64,000 bases of DNA from an uncultured bacterium (GTDB lineage Bacteria; Verrucomicrobiota; Kiritimatiellia; CAIKKV01; CAIJXV01), in assembly GCA_903824675.1 (NCBI GenBank), contig CAIJXV010000105.1, positions 62,001 through 126,000 of the forward strand, written 5' to 3'. Below, piece after piece: positions 9,778 through 17,752 of the stretch. Position 1 is the stretch's first letter. Every line of letters starts with the position of its first letter. Made by a program: the position numbers and the translations under genes. Under the pieces are notes generated by a model that saw only the letters and a program-made list of their open reading frames with translations, did no database searches and was not told the origin of the DNA.

Positions 9778-10752
9778 TTATTCTTGGGCCGCCCCGGTTT
9801 TGCCCCGGACTGCTTTCGCGCGGATCGTGCCCATATTATGCTGTTCCCACAGGTGGGCCCGGTAATTTGTGGGGGACTGGCCCACTTCGCGGGTAAATGC
9901 CCGGCTGAATGCATAGATGGAACTGAAGCCGCACTGCTCGGCGATTTCGGTGATATTTAATTCTGTCCGGCTCAATAGCGCACAGGCGGCAAACACCCGG
10001 GAGCGGCGGATATACTCGGTAACTTTCAGATTCGCAACCTGTCGAAAACAATTTCGCAGATACCCGGCGGAGACCGACAAGTCGCGGGCCATGCCGGCCA
10101 CCGTCAGCGGTTTTACCAGGTGGGTAGCCACGAGATGACAGGCGCGTTGGACGAGCCGATGCGGGGACAGCGCCGGATGCGGTTCCCAGACGGCCGGTGA
10201 AGCCGGGCGGACTTGCCGCAAGAGCCGCCGCAACAGATAAGACAGCAAGGCGGTCACTTCGTCCGCCGGGCTCATGGCCTTGTGGGTCAGGGTGTATTCC
10301 CGCAAAAGGGCGTCGAGAAACGGCTGGAGGTCCGGCGGCACCTCGATGGGGAGGTTGCGCAAGCGGTTGAGAGGGTCGGTGGATTGCAGTTCAAACGTGA
10401 CGAACAACCAGGTGACTTGATTACCGGGCCGAACGCAGTATTGGTGGGTTTGGAAGGGGAATACGAGAAGCGCCTGTCCCGGTGACAGCGCCAGACGACG
10501 GTTGTCGAGCAATAGTTCCGCTTTGGTTTCCAGATTGAAAATCAACATAAAGCGGTGATGCGTTGCGCTCGTGGCCGACACATCCAGACTGTTTTTGCAA
10601 AACATCAGGATATTGTGTGGATGCGGCATCTGCACATCCGACAGGCCGACAAAAAAATGTTCCGGCTCGCCGATGGCCCGTACGCGCTCGCGGAAGGGGG
10701 GAAGGTCGGCATGTGTTTGGGTTAAAGATTGACGCGCTGGGGCTATTTTCAT
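9778..10752 (-). CDS. AraC-family transcriptional regulator
   Basis: ATG at 10752 gives 324 residues; an in-frame TTG at 10764 would add four. The first half is a cupin-like sensor (MPHPHNILMFCK, LSPGQALLVFPFQTHQY), as in AraC regulators that sense sugars. The last 100 residues hold the double helix-turn-helix: LTVAGMARDLSVSAGYLRNCF, then ITEIAEQCGFSSIYAFSRAF and the closing GQSPTNYR. It sits between two divergent operons with DUF4838 paralogues at their heads and is the obvious candidate local activator. One 37-nt repeat overlaps its first dozen codons, so it may also control its own expression. The inducer is unknown. Confidence 0.93.
   Translation of the reverse strand: MKIAPARQSLTQTHADLPPFRERVRAIGEPEHFFVGLSDVQMPHPHNILMFCKNSLDVSATSATHHRFMLIFNLETKAELLLDNRRLALSPGQALLVFPFQTHQYCVRPGNQVTWLFVTFELQSTDPLNRLRNLPIEVPPDLQPFLDALLREYTLTHKAMSPADEVTALLSYLLRRLLRQVRPASPAVWEPHPALSPHRLVQRACHLVATHLVKPLTVAGMARDLSVSAGYLRNCFRQVANLKVTEYIRRSRVFAACALLSRTELNITEIAEQCGFSSIYAFSRAFTREVGQSPTNYRAHLWEQHNMGTIRAKAVRGKTGAAQE
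10711..10747 (+). promoter_or_regulatory. 37-nt conserved upstream element, copy 2 (candidate AraC operator)
   Basis: This is the plus-strand copy of the element at 9687-9723, with two mismatches. It ends 78 bp before the 911-residue DUF4838 gene and lies over codons 3-14 of the divergent AraC gene. A CATAAT hexamer at 10772-10777 could be the -10 box of the downstream gene, with no good -35 box, as expected for an activator-dependent promoter. Conservation between two otherwise unlike intergenic regions is direct; the regulatory role is inferred. Confidence 0.7.
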
Positions 10753-10825
10753 TTCCGGCTTCAAACTCTACCATAATCATTAATGAGTAGGCAAGAAACG
10801 CGAAATTCCTGCTCCCAAGATCCCT

Positions 10826-13561
10826 ATGCGCAATCGACGGCAACAACTGAGGATGACGGTCGCCCTGATGGGCGCTATCTGGGTTTCAGTCGGCCTGGTT
10901 CGGGCCGGAATTAGGGAGCCGACCGCACCGCTTCAAAGCCCCCCCTTTATTCTGCCCGCGACCCGCAACTGGTCGTCAACGAACACGCCGGTCAAGCTCG
11001 CTTCCGGTGGCCAGGCGTTGCTCCCCATCATCATCGCGCCCGACGCCGGCCCCGCCCTGCGCGACAGCGCCACAGAGTTGGCCCGCGTTCTGCGAAAGAT
11101 GACCGGGGCTGAGTTCCAGATCCAGACCAATGACGTCCGTTCAGGACTCGTGTTGGGCACCTCGCGTCAATTTCCCCATCCGGAGCTGGAACCGGCGTTG
11201 AAGTCCTACCGGGTCGCAGACGACCAGGAAGCGTATACCATTCGGACTTCGCCGGGGTGCATTCTTCTCCTGGGGGCCACCGAACTGGGGGCCGGCAATG
11301 CCGTTTATCGTTTTCTGGCAGAACTCGGCTGTCGCTGGCTTTCTCCTGCGGTCACTTGGGAGATCATTCCCGAACAGCGGGAGTTAACGTGGTGTCTCGA
11401 TATCACGGACCGGCCGGACATCCCGGGGCGACGGATCTGGTATGCCATTGCCACCCAGGAAAACCGGGAAGCCTATAACCGGTGGCGAGTCCGCAATAAT
11501 CACAACTCGGGCCTCCAGGTCAACGCCGGGCATGCCTGGTACCAGATTTTCGACGAGAATAAAGCGGCTTTCAGTGCCCATCCGGAATATTGGCCATTGA
11601 TCAACGGGGTGCGGGCGACCAACCTGCAGACGATTGTCGCCCAGCCGGATATCGGTAACCCGGCGGTGCGACAGATGTTCATCGATCACGCGTTGAATAC
11701 GTTGCGCAAGGATCGGGAAATGGCCCGGGCCAAGGGCCGTGCGGAAACCACCATGGTATCGCTGGAACCCAATGATGGCGGAGCATTTTCGGGCAGTCCT
11801 GAATTCAAGGCGCTGGGGACGCTCTCGGACGCCGTCTTTGGTCTGGCGAATGAAGTTGCACGCGCGGTGGCCCGTGAATTTCCGGGTAAAATGGTCGGCA
11901 TGCTGGCCTATCGGGAGCATGCCGATCCGCCCGATTTTCCGCTCGAAAACAATGTATATGTGCAGATCACGCCCGCGTTGTTCACCCAGCATACCCGCGA
12001 GGAGGTCGTCGCCCTCTGGGTGGAAAAATGCGCCAATCTGGGTTTCTATGAATATTATATGCCCTACGAATGGAGCCTGGATCAATTACCCGGGGGCAAT
12101 GCCTCTTCCCTCTCCTTCCTGGCCACCAGCATTCGACGGACAGTGGCGCAACATGCCTCCAGCATTGACGGGCAGGGGAGCGGCTGCTGGTTCCTCAACG
12201 GGATGGGGTACTGGATTGCCTCTCAATTGATGTGGAACTCGCAACAGGATGTTGAAACCCTGAAGACCGATTATTTGACTGCGGCGTACGGCCCCGCCTC
12301 CGAAACCCTGCGCCACTTTTATGCGTTATGGGATCCCGATACGCGTCCGATTATTTCAAAAAACCTGGTTTACGAAATGGCGCTCGCGCTGCAGAAAGCC
12401 GATGATCAAATCCGTGCCCTAAACGCTACGGATCCCCGCCGGTCCGCAGAGATTCACGCCCGGCTCGACGATCTTCGACACTACCTCCGGTTTCTGGAGT
12501 TGGACTGGACCCTTCAAGCCATGGGGAAGGAGGGGCCGTACGAGGTCCGCGAAGCGGCCTTTATCGCCTTGTTCAAACATATCCTGCGCACCCAAAGCCA
12601 TTATATGAACGAAGTGGAACTGGCCCAGCAAAACCTGTTTCAACAGCGTGGAGAAAAATCCGGGCTGATCCTGGTAAACCAGAAGCCGAAGCCGAAAGTG
12701 ATGATTAACACCAATCTTTTGCCCTGGGCCAAAAACAACCCCTGGAAAGTCTCCACTCCCTATACGGCGGAAGAGATTGCCGCCAACTTCCAATCCACGC
12801 TGGCGTATTTTAAGACGGAACCCCTTCAGGAGAAGCCTTTCTCCAGCGATCTCGTGCCGGTGCGCTGGTCGGGCCCCCAGGCGCCGGGGGTGCCCGCGAC
12901 CCGGGAGACCCTTTTAAAAGTCCAATCGTGCGCCATGCGGTGGGCGGTGTATTCCTTTGGTGAGCCGATCCGGGTTCGCGTGGAACCCGGCACGGTGTAT
13001 TCGGCTTTCATGCCGCGCCCTTGGACGCTCACCGATTCCGCCGGCCGGTTGATAGCCGAGGGCGGAGTGGCCCCGAAAGATTCGGACGAGCAGAAGAATT
13101 TAAAGATTTCAGTTCCCTCCGCCGGCAACTATGTCTTTGAAATTCAGGATCGGGGTGGCGGATTTCTCGGCGTTGCTTTCCCGTCCAACCAGCCGGCGAC
13201 TTTCCTGCTGACTCGCGGGGTTCGCATCAATGAACAGGGTCCGTCGACATATAATCAGCCGCGCTGCTTCTATGTGCCCAAAGGGACGGCCGTCCTCCAG
13301 TTCTTTTCCGGCGCCGCCCCCCGGCAAACGACCAAAGTATATGGGCCGGATGGCAAGGTCCAGGTGGTCGGCGGAGGGTTCCGGGAGTGGACTTCCGTTC
13401 CCATTCCGCCGGGACAGGATGGCAAAGTCTGGCGGATGGACGCCGGACTGCACACGTTGTGGTTTGCCAATGTGCCCCCGGGGGTGGCCGCCGCCCCTGA
13501 GCGACTGCTGGTTCCCCGTGATCTGGCCGAAACGGATGGGCTTGAGATTCGCAAGCAATGA
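10826..13561 (+). CDS. Secreted DUF4838 protein, first gene of rightward operon
   Basis: This 911-residue protein has a signal peptide (hydrophobic MTVALMGAIWVSVGLV after an Arg-rich start). It has the same layout as the 971-residue protein across the AraC gene: GH67-N-like domain with LAELGCRWLSP, DUF4838 core with SLEPNDGG and SDAVFGLANEVAR, LGFYEYYMPYEW, LPGG, and a C-terminal beta-sandwich ending VPRDLAETDGL. The C-terminal sandwich probably binds carbohydrate or anchors the protein. The gene is translationally coupled to the next by ATGA at 13558-13561. Two exported paralogues under one apparent operator suggest that both act on the same polymer or on two linkages in it. Catalytic activity of DUF4838 proteins is not established. 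Confidence 0.85.
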   Translation: MRNRRQQLRMTVALMGAIWVSVGLVRAGIREPTAPLQSPPFILPATRNWSSTNTPVKLASGGQALLPIIIAPDAGPALRDSATELARVLRKMTGAEFQIQTNDVRSGLVLGTSRQFPHPELEPALKSYRVADDQEAYTIRTSPGCILLLGATELGAGNAVYRFLAELGCRWLSPAVTWEIIPEQRELTWCLDITDRPDIPGRRIWYAIATQENREAYNRWRVRNNHNSGLQVNAGHAWYQIFDENKAAFSAHPEYWPLINGVRATNLQTIVAQPDIGNPAVRQMFIDHALNTLRKDREMARAKGRAETTMVSLEPNDGGAFSGSPEFKALGTLSDAVFGLANEVARAVAREFPGKMVGMLAYREHADPPDFPLENNVYVQITPALFTQHTREEVVALWVEKCANLGFYEYYMPYEWSLDQLPGGNASSLSFLATSIRRTVAQHASSIDGQGSGCWFLNGMGYWIASQLMWNSQQDVETLKTDYLTAAYGPASETLRHFYALWDPDTRPIISKNLVYEMALALQKADDQIRALNATDPRRSAEIHARLDDLRHYLRFLELDWTLQAMGKEGPYEVREAAFIALFKHILRTQSHYMNEVELAQQNLFQQRGEKSGLILVNQKPKPKVMINTNLLPWAKNNPWKVSTPYTAEEIAANFQSTLAYFKTEPLQEKPFSSDLVPVRWSGPQAPGVPATRETLLKVQSCAMRWAVYSFGEPIRVRVEPGTVYSAFMPRPWTLTDSAGRLIAEGGVAPKDSDEQKNLKISVPSAGNYVFEIQDRGGGFLGVAFPSNQPATFLLTRGVRINEQGPSTYNQPRCFYVPKGTAVLQFFSGAAPRQTTKVYGPDGKVQVVGGGFREWTSVPIPPGQDGKVWRMDAGLHTLWFANVPPGVAAAPERLLVPRDLAETDGLEIRKQ

Positions 13562-13602
13562 CCAAGGGGAGGCAGTCGTCTGCTCCCGGGAGAAAACACA
13601 AC

Positions 13603-14886
13603 GTGAAACGATTGAGACTGGCCGCCATTGGGTGTGGTGGGCGCACCTACACCTACCTGTCCCTGGCCGCACAAGAGCCAGACCACTATGAAATTGTTGC
13701 CGCCGCCGATCCCCAGCCGGGCCGCGTGGAGCGCATCCGTACCCTCTCCGGGAATCCCTCGTTTCGCGCTTTCCGGAACGACGCAGAGATTCTCGCGGTC
13801 GACCGGCTGGCGGATATCATGGTGATTGGCACCCAGGACTCTTTCCATTTTGAACCGTGCCAACGGGCCTTGGAAAAAGGCTATGACATTCTGCTCGAAA
13901 AACCGATCGCGACCTCTCCGGAAGAGGTCCTGGCGTTGGCCCGCCTCGCGGACCGGTTGGGCCGCCGGGTGCTGGTCTGCCATATTTTGCGCTATACGCC
14001 CTTCTATCGTAAAATCAAAGAGATTCTCGATTCGGGGATCGTCGGTGACATCATCACCCTTAATGCCATCGAATCGCTCGGTCCCTGGCATCAAGCCCAC
14101 TCGTATGTCCGGGGGCACTGGGCGGTCACCGAAAAAACGTCGCCCATGATTGTCGCCAAGTCCTGTCATGACCTCGATATTTGCTCCTGGCTGATCGGCA
14201 GTCCCTGCAAATCCGTTTCGAGTTTCGGCGGGTTAACCCATTTTACGCCTCAAAACGCACCTCTCGGGGCGCCCGCCCGCTGTACCGATGGCTGTCCGGT
14301 CGGTCATACCTGTAACTTCAATGCCCTGCTGTATGCCACCCGGGAACGCGCCTGGCTTTCCTCCGTCTATGATGAGGAAGCCGGGGCTCCCCTTGAGCAG
14401 ATTCGCGCCTGGCTCCGGACGTCTCCTTGGGGCCGGTGTGTGTATCGGTGCGACAACACGGCCGTCGATCACCAGGTTGCCTGCATGCGATTTGCCAACG
14501 AGGTGACGGCCACCTTTACCATGACGGCGTTCGATGCCGGCCGTTGCATCGAGATCTACGGGACCCGGGGGTTCCTGACCGGACGGAACGAGCGTCAGAC
14601 CGAGGGGGCCGATATCCTGTTCATCCAGCACCACACCTACAATCGAACCCGCTGGAATGTCACTTCTCCGGTGGGTGGATATGCCGGGCACGGGGGAGGC
14701 GATCCGGGTTTGATTCATGCGCTCTACGAGGAGATGAACAAACCCGATGCCGCCGACATGGCCTCTTCGATCCAGCGCTCGGTGGAAAGCCATCTGATGG
14801 GATTTGCCATGGAAGCCTCGCGGTTGACCGGGAAAACGGTGGATATGGCCGATTATGTCGGGCGAGTTTCAAACGAACTAAAGTAA
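13603..14886 (+). CDS. Gfo/Idh/MocA-family oxidoreductase 1
   Basis: GTG at 13603 is preferred because GGGAG lies ten bases upstream and the Rossmann strand starts at once (RLAAIGCGGRTYTY). An in-frame ATG at 13558 would overlap the DUF4838 stop and add 15 unstructured residues. The 427-residue protein has the family's EKPIATS motif (Lys of the EKP triad) and a C-terminal alpha/beta domain. A cysteine cluster, CTDGCPVGHTC, lies in the middle of the C-terminal domain and is partly mirrored in the next gene. The family oxidises or epimerises sugars and cyclitols with NAD(P) in the cytoplasm. It probably handles a monosaccharide released by the DUF4838 enzymes. Confidence 0.88.
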   Translation: MKRLRLAAIGCGGRTYTYLSLAAQEPDHYEIVAAADPQPGRVERIRTLSGNPSFRAFRNDAEILAVDRLADIMVIGTQDSFHFEPCQRALEKGYDILLEKPIATSPEEVLALARLADRLGRRVLVCHILRYTPFYRKIKEILDSGIVGDIITLNAIESLGPWHQAHSYVRGHWAVTEKTSPMIVAKSCHDLDICSWLIGSPCKSVSSFGGLTHFTPQNAPLGAPARCTDGCPVGHTCNFNALLYATRERAWLSSVYDEEAGAPLEQIRAWLRTSPWGRCVYRCDNTAVDHQVACMRFANEVTATFTMTAFDAGRCIEIYGTRGFLTGRNERQTEGADILFIQHHTYNRTRWNVTSPVGGYAGHGGGDPGLIHALYEEMNKPDAADMASSIQRSVESHLMGFAMEASRLTGKTVDMADYVGRVSNELK

Positions 14887-14898
14887 GGAGCAGTGAAA

Positions 14899-16179
14899 AT
14901 GTCGAAGCGTCGTCGTTTTGCCGTGATTGGCACCGGGAATCGGGCCGCCTACATGTTCGTGGCCCCCCTGATCGAGAAATTCTCCGATGAAGTGGAAGCG
15001 GTGGGGTTATACGATATTAACCCCGCCCGCGCCGAGGTGTGCAACGAGATTGTCAAAAGTTCGATTCCGATTTTTCGTTCGGCGGAGGAACTGATTCGAA
15101 AGGCCCGGCCCGAGGTGCTGCTGATCGCCTCGCCGGATGCGACCCATGCCGGTTACGTGATCCAGGGACTCAAGGCGGGACTGGACGTCTTTTGCGAAAA
15201 ACCGTTATGCACCACCCGGGAGCAGGTGACCGCCATCCGCAAGGCCGCCCGTGTTTCTTCGGGCAAGGCCACGGTCACTCATAACCTGCGGTGCCTCCCC
15301 AGCGCCGAGGTGCTCAAGCGGGAACTCCGGAACCACCGGATCGGGACGGTCCGGCACGTCATCTTCAATGAATATCTGGACCGGTATCACGGGGCGGATT
15401 ATTTCCGACGCTGGCACCGGAATTTTAAGAATAGCGGGGGATTGTTGCTGCAAAAGGCCAGCCACCATTTCGATATGGTCAACTGGTGGGTGGGCAGCCG
15501 GGCTCAAACCGTCACGGCACAGGGGGGCCTGCTCTATTATGGCAAAAACGGTCCCTTCCGGGGAACGCGCTGTTCAACCTGTGCGCATACCCGAAAATGT
15601 CCCCACTATGCCGATCTGTTTGCAAATCCCTTCATGCAAAAACTCTATCAGAGAGTCGAAAAGGTGGACGGTTATTTGCGAGATCGCTGTGTTTTTGGCA
15701 ACGATATCGATATCACCGATACCGCCAACCTGACCGTCACCTTCGAGAACGGCGTCAAGATGGTTTATTCTCTGATCGCTTATGCCTCCTTTGAAGGGCA
15801 GCAGGTGGCGCTGGAAGGAACGCAAGGCCGTCTGGAGTGGCATCTCAAATACAACACCGGCTGGGCTGCGGGCAGCAAAAAAGGATCTAAAAAGGCCTCT
15901 TTGGAACAAAGCGGGGAGCACAGCGAAAAGGTGGAATATCTGCACCCCTTCAATCACGAGGTCACAGATCTAACCCCGCCCGCTCTCCAAGGGTCTCATG
16001 GAGGGGCCGATGCGAAGATCTGGGATTTCATCTTTAAACGCCGCCCTCCCGCCGATCCGCTGGGCCAGCGGGCCTCGTTGGAGGAAGGCATCCAGGCCGT
16101 ACTGATCGGGATGGCCGCCAACCAAAGCATCGCTTTGGGCGGAGCGCCGGTGAATGTGCAGACCGGCCGCCCGGTCTAG
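14899..16179 (+). CDS. Gfo/Idh/MocA-family oxidoreductase 2
   Basis: ATG at 14899 has GGAG eight bases upstream; a GTG at 14893 lies too close to that site. The 426-residue protein starts with RFAVIGTGNRAAYM (NAD(P)-binding turn) and carries FCEKPLCTT and a HHFDMVNWW segment that supplies the catalytic His. A cysteine cluster CSTCAHTRKC lies at the same relative place as in the preceding gene, possibly a metal site. It begins 12 bp after the previous stop, so the two dehydrogenases are expressed together and may act in sequence, or form a mixed oligomer, on the same sugar. The C-terminal part contains a Lys/Ser-rich loop (KKGSKKASLE). Confidence 0.88.
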   Translation: MSKRRRFAVIGTGNRAAYMFVAPLIEKFSDEVEAVGLYDINPARAEVCNEIVKSSIPIFRSAEELIRKARPEVLLIASPDATHAGYVIQGLKAGLDVFCEKPLCTTREQVTAIRKAARVSSGKATVTHNLRCLPSAEVLKRELRNHRIGTVRHVIFNEYLDRYHGADYFRRWHRNFKNSGGLLLQKASHHFDMVNWWVGSRAQTVTAQGGLLYYGKNGPFRGTRCSTCAHTRKCPHYADLFANPFMQKLYQRVEKVDGYLRDRCVFGNDIDITDTANLTVTFENGVKMVYSLIAYASFEGQQVALEGTQGRLEWHLKYNTGWAAGSKKGSKKASLEQSGEHSEKVEYLHPFNHEVTDLTPPALQGSHGGADAKIWDFIFKRRPPADPLGQRASLEEGIQAVLIGMAANQSIALGGAPVNVQTGRPV

Positions 16180-16285
16180 CCTGGCGGGTGGTGAAAAGCA
16201 TCACCGGGGAAGGGAATTCATTAAAATAGACTTGTCCCTAAAAACGGGACGGGATAGGATAAAAACGAGTTTAGGGACTCGGGAT

Positions 16286-16597
16286 TTATTTCAGGGAGGG
16301 ATTGGAATGGGTGTGGCGTTCGGCGGCCAGCGAGGGCTTTTTACGGGAAGAAATGCCATACTGGTGGGAGCCGAGCAAATCGATGCCGATATGCGGGTTC
16401 AACTCGAGCGCATCACAGAGTTGGTAAAATTCACAGACATCCACCCGGCGTTCACATTGTTCGATTTTTCCAATCCAGGTATGCGGGACCTTGAGCCGGG
16501 CGGCCAGATCGCGCATGGTGAGCCCGCGCTGAAGGCGGGCGGTTTTGAGCCATTGGATCAATAAGCGATAGGGCTCAGACTGAATCGTTTTTTGCAT
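16286..16597 (-). CDS. Small XRE-family helix-turn-helix regulator
   Basis: The 103-residue reading starts at ATG 16597, immediately before MQKTIQSEPYRLL; 25 extra in-frame residues upstream look non-coding. The helix-turn-helix is plain: ARLQRGLTMRDLAARLKVP, then WIGKIEQCERRVDVCEF, as in phage repressor and restriction-control proteins. The C-terminal tail is basic and short. It is divergent from the Pur-alpha-like gene with about 115 bp between them and may repress itself or that gene. No toxin or restriction gene lies next to it. Confidence 0.8.
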   Translation of the reverse strand: MQKTIQSEPYRLLIQWLKTARLQRGLTMRDLAARLKVPHTWIGKIEQCERRVDVCEFYQLCDALELNPHIGIDLLGSHQYGISSRKKPSLAAERHTHSNPSLK

Positions 16598-16711
16598 TTC
16601 GGGAAAGTATACGAGGAAGCCGTCGCTGTACCCAAATCGGGAACAGATGGCCGGGCCGGTCAAAACGCTCACCCTCCAAAGGACGGGCAGGGGGGTGAAG
16701 GAGGATGAGGC

Positions 16712-16951
16712 ATGGATCAGAAGATTGAGGCGCAGGTGGTCCGGGTTGAGCGGAAGACGTTTACGATTTCATTGAATGAAAACCCGCGGGGCCGCTTTGT
16801 ACGGATCATGGAAATGACGGCGGGAAATATGAGCGATGCCGTGGTTATTCCCACCAGTGGGCTATCCGAGGTGGTGAGGGTCCTGCAGGGGTTCATACCG
16901 GCGGAGCCCGGGGGCGGGGTGGGAGATGGCGGGGAATCACGGGGCGAATAA
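16712..16951 (+). CDS. Pur-alpha-like (DUF3276-type) nucleic-acid-binding protein
   Basis: This 79-residue protein has a strong ribosome site (AGGAGG nine bases before ATG). Residues 8-62 form one PUR repeat: KTFTISLNENPRGRFVRIME followed by DAVVIPTSGLSEVVRVLQGF, the beta-beta-beta-beta-alpha pattern seen in bacterial Pur-alpha homologues that bind single-stranded DNA or RNA as dimers. The last 17 residues are Gly/Glu-rich and probably disordered. Its exact role is unknown. It sits alone between the XRE regulator and the efflux operon. Confidence 0.75.
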   Translation: MDQKIEAQVVRVERKTFTISLNENPRGRFVRIMEMTAGNMSDAVVIPTSGLSEVVRVLQGFIPAEPGGGVGDGGESRGE

Positions 16952-17038
16952 CGAGCCGTCCGGGCGCCTGCTGCCGCGGGGTCTGTTCCTTTACCGATTG
17001 TTATTTACATTCCCCCCTTCCGTTGGTAACTTTGAACA

Positions 17039-17055
17039 TTCATTCAGTTAATGAA
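17039..17055. promoter_or_regulatory. Palindromic candidate TetR operator
   Basis: TTCATT-5 nt-AATGAA forms a perfect six-base dyad 45 bp before the TetR start codon, overlapping the region where a -35 box is expected. TAGAAT at about 17067-17072 could be the -10 box. TetR repressors typically bind such dyads in front of their own operon. This is inference from position and symmetry only. Confidence 0.45.
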
Positions 17056-17100
17056 GAAGTGTATTGATAGAATGAAGATAGGTTCACGAATGGAGACCGA

Positions 17101-17745
17101 GTGATGCCCAAAACAAAGGCCCAGGGAATCTTGACGCGTCGGGAACGGGAAAAGGCGACGCATCGCCGCGCGATTCTCGAAGCGGCGGAGCGGATCTTTT
17201 CTGAAAAAGGCCTCGACTGTGCCACGATGGAGGATATCGCGCGGGAAGCGGAGTTCTCGGTCGGAGCGCTCTACACCTTTTTTCGGAACAAGGAAGTTCT
17301 CTGGTCCGAGGTGATTGCCAAAATCGGCGTGGATTTCCTGGCGGCCTTCCGCGCCGAAACCCAGGCCGCGAGCGGACCTCGAGAGGCCATCCTGGCGCTG
17401 ATTCAGTTGAAACTCCGGTATGCTCAGGAACACGGTGCCTTTTTACGGGTCTTCACCGAAACCCGGCCGGGCAGCCGGATTTTGCCCGCTGCAGCCATTC
17501 CGCGGAATTGCCATGCGATATATGACACCTACATTGGCGAGGCCGCGCTGTTGTTCAAGGCCGCCATGGCCAAAGGTCTCTTGCGGAAGGCCGACGCAAC
17601 GTACACCGCGCTGTCGTTGGAGGGGATCGTCAATTCGTTCAAAGCCTATTGGGTGCGAAACGGCATGGAGTTGCCGCTGTCCGAACAGGCCCGACTGGTT
17701 CAACAATTTTTTTTCACACTGTCAGGAATTCCAAAAGGAGCGTAA
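17101..17745 (+). CDS. TetR/AcrR-family transcriptional regulator
   Basis: This 214-residue protein has the N-terminal TetR DNA-binding domain at residues 15-70: HRRAILEAAERIFSEKG, then TMEDIAREAEFSVGALYTFF and the closing NKEVLW. The larger C-terminal part is the variable ligand-binding domain. It is the first gene of the efflux operon, ending 7 bp before the adaptor start, so it most likely represses the pump until a drug or metabolite binds. ATG at 17101 has GGAG at a suitable distance. It resembles AcrR-type regulators, but the ligand cannot be predicted. Confidence 0.93.
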   Translation: MMPKTKAQGILTRREREKATHRRAILEAAERIFSEKGLDCATMEDIAREAEFSVGALYTFFRNKEVLWSEVIAKIGVDFLAAFRAETQAASGPREAILALIQLKLRYAQEHGAFLRVFTETRPGSRILPAAAIPRNCHAIYDTYIGEAALLFKAAMAKGLLRKADATYTALSLEGIVNSFKAYWVRNGMELPLSEQARLVQQFFFTLSGIPKGA

Positions 17746-17752
17746 TAAGGGA

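Noticed and set aside
10729-10752. TTGACG inside the 37-nt element as a sigma-70 -35 box
   Set aside because: No -10-like hexamer lies 16-18 bases downstream in either copy, so it is better read as part of a regulator site.
17420-17752. Extension of the adaptor reading frame upstream into the TetR gene
   Set aside because: The sequence is TetR in another frame; the lipoprotein signal starts properly at 17753.
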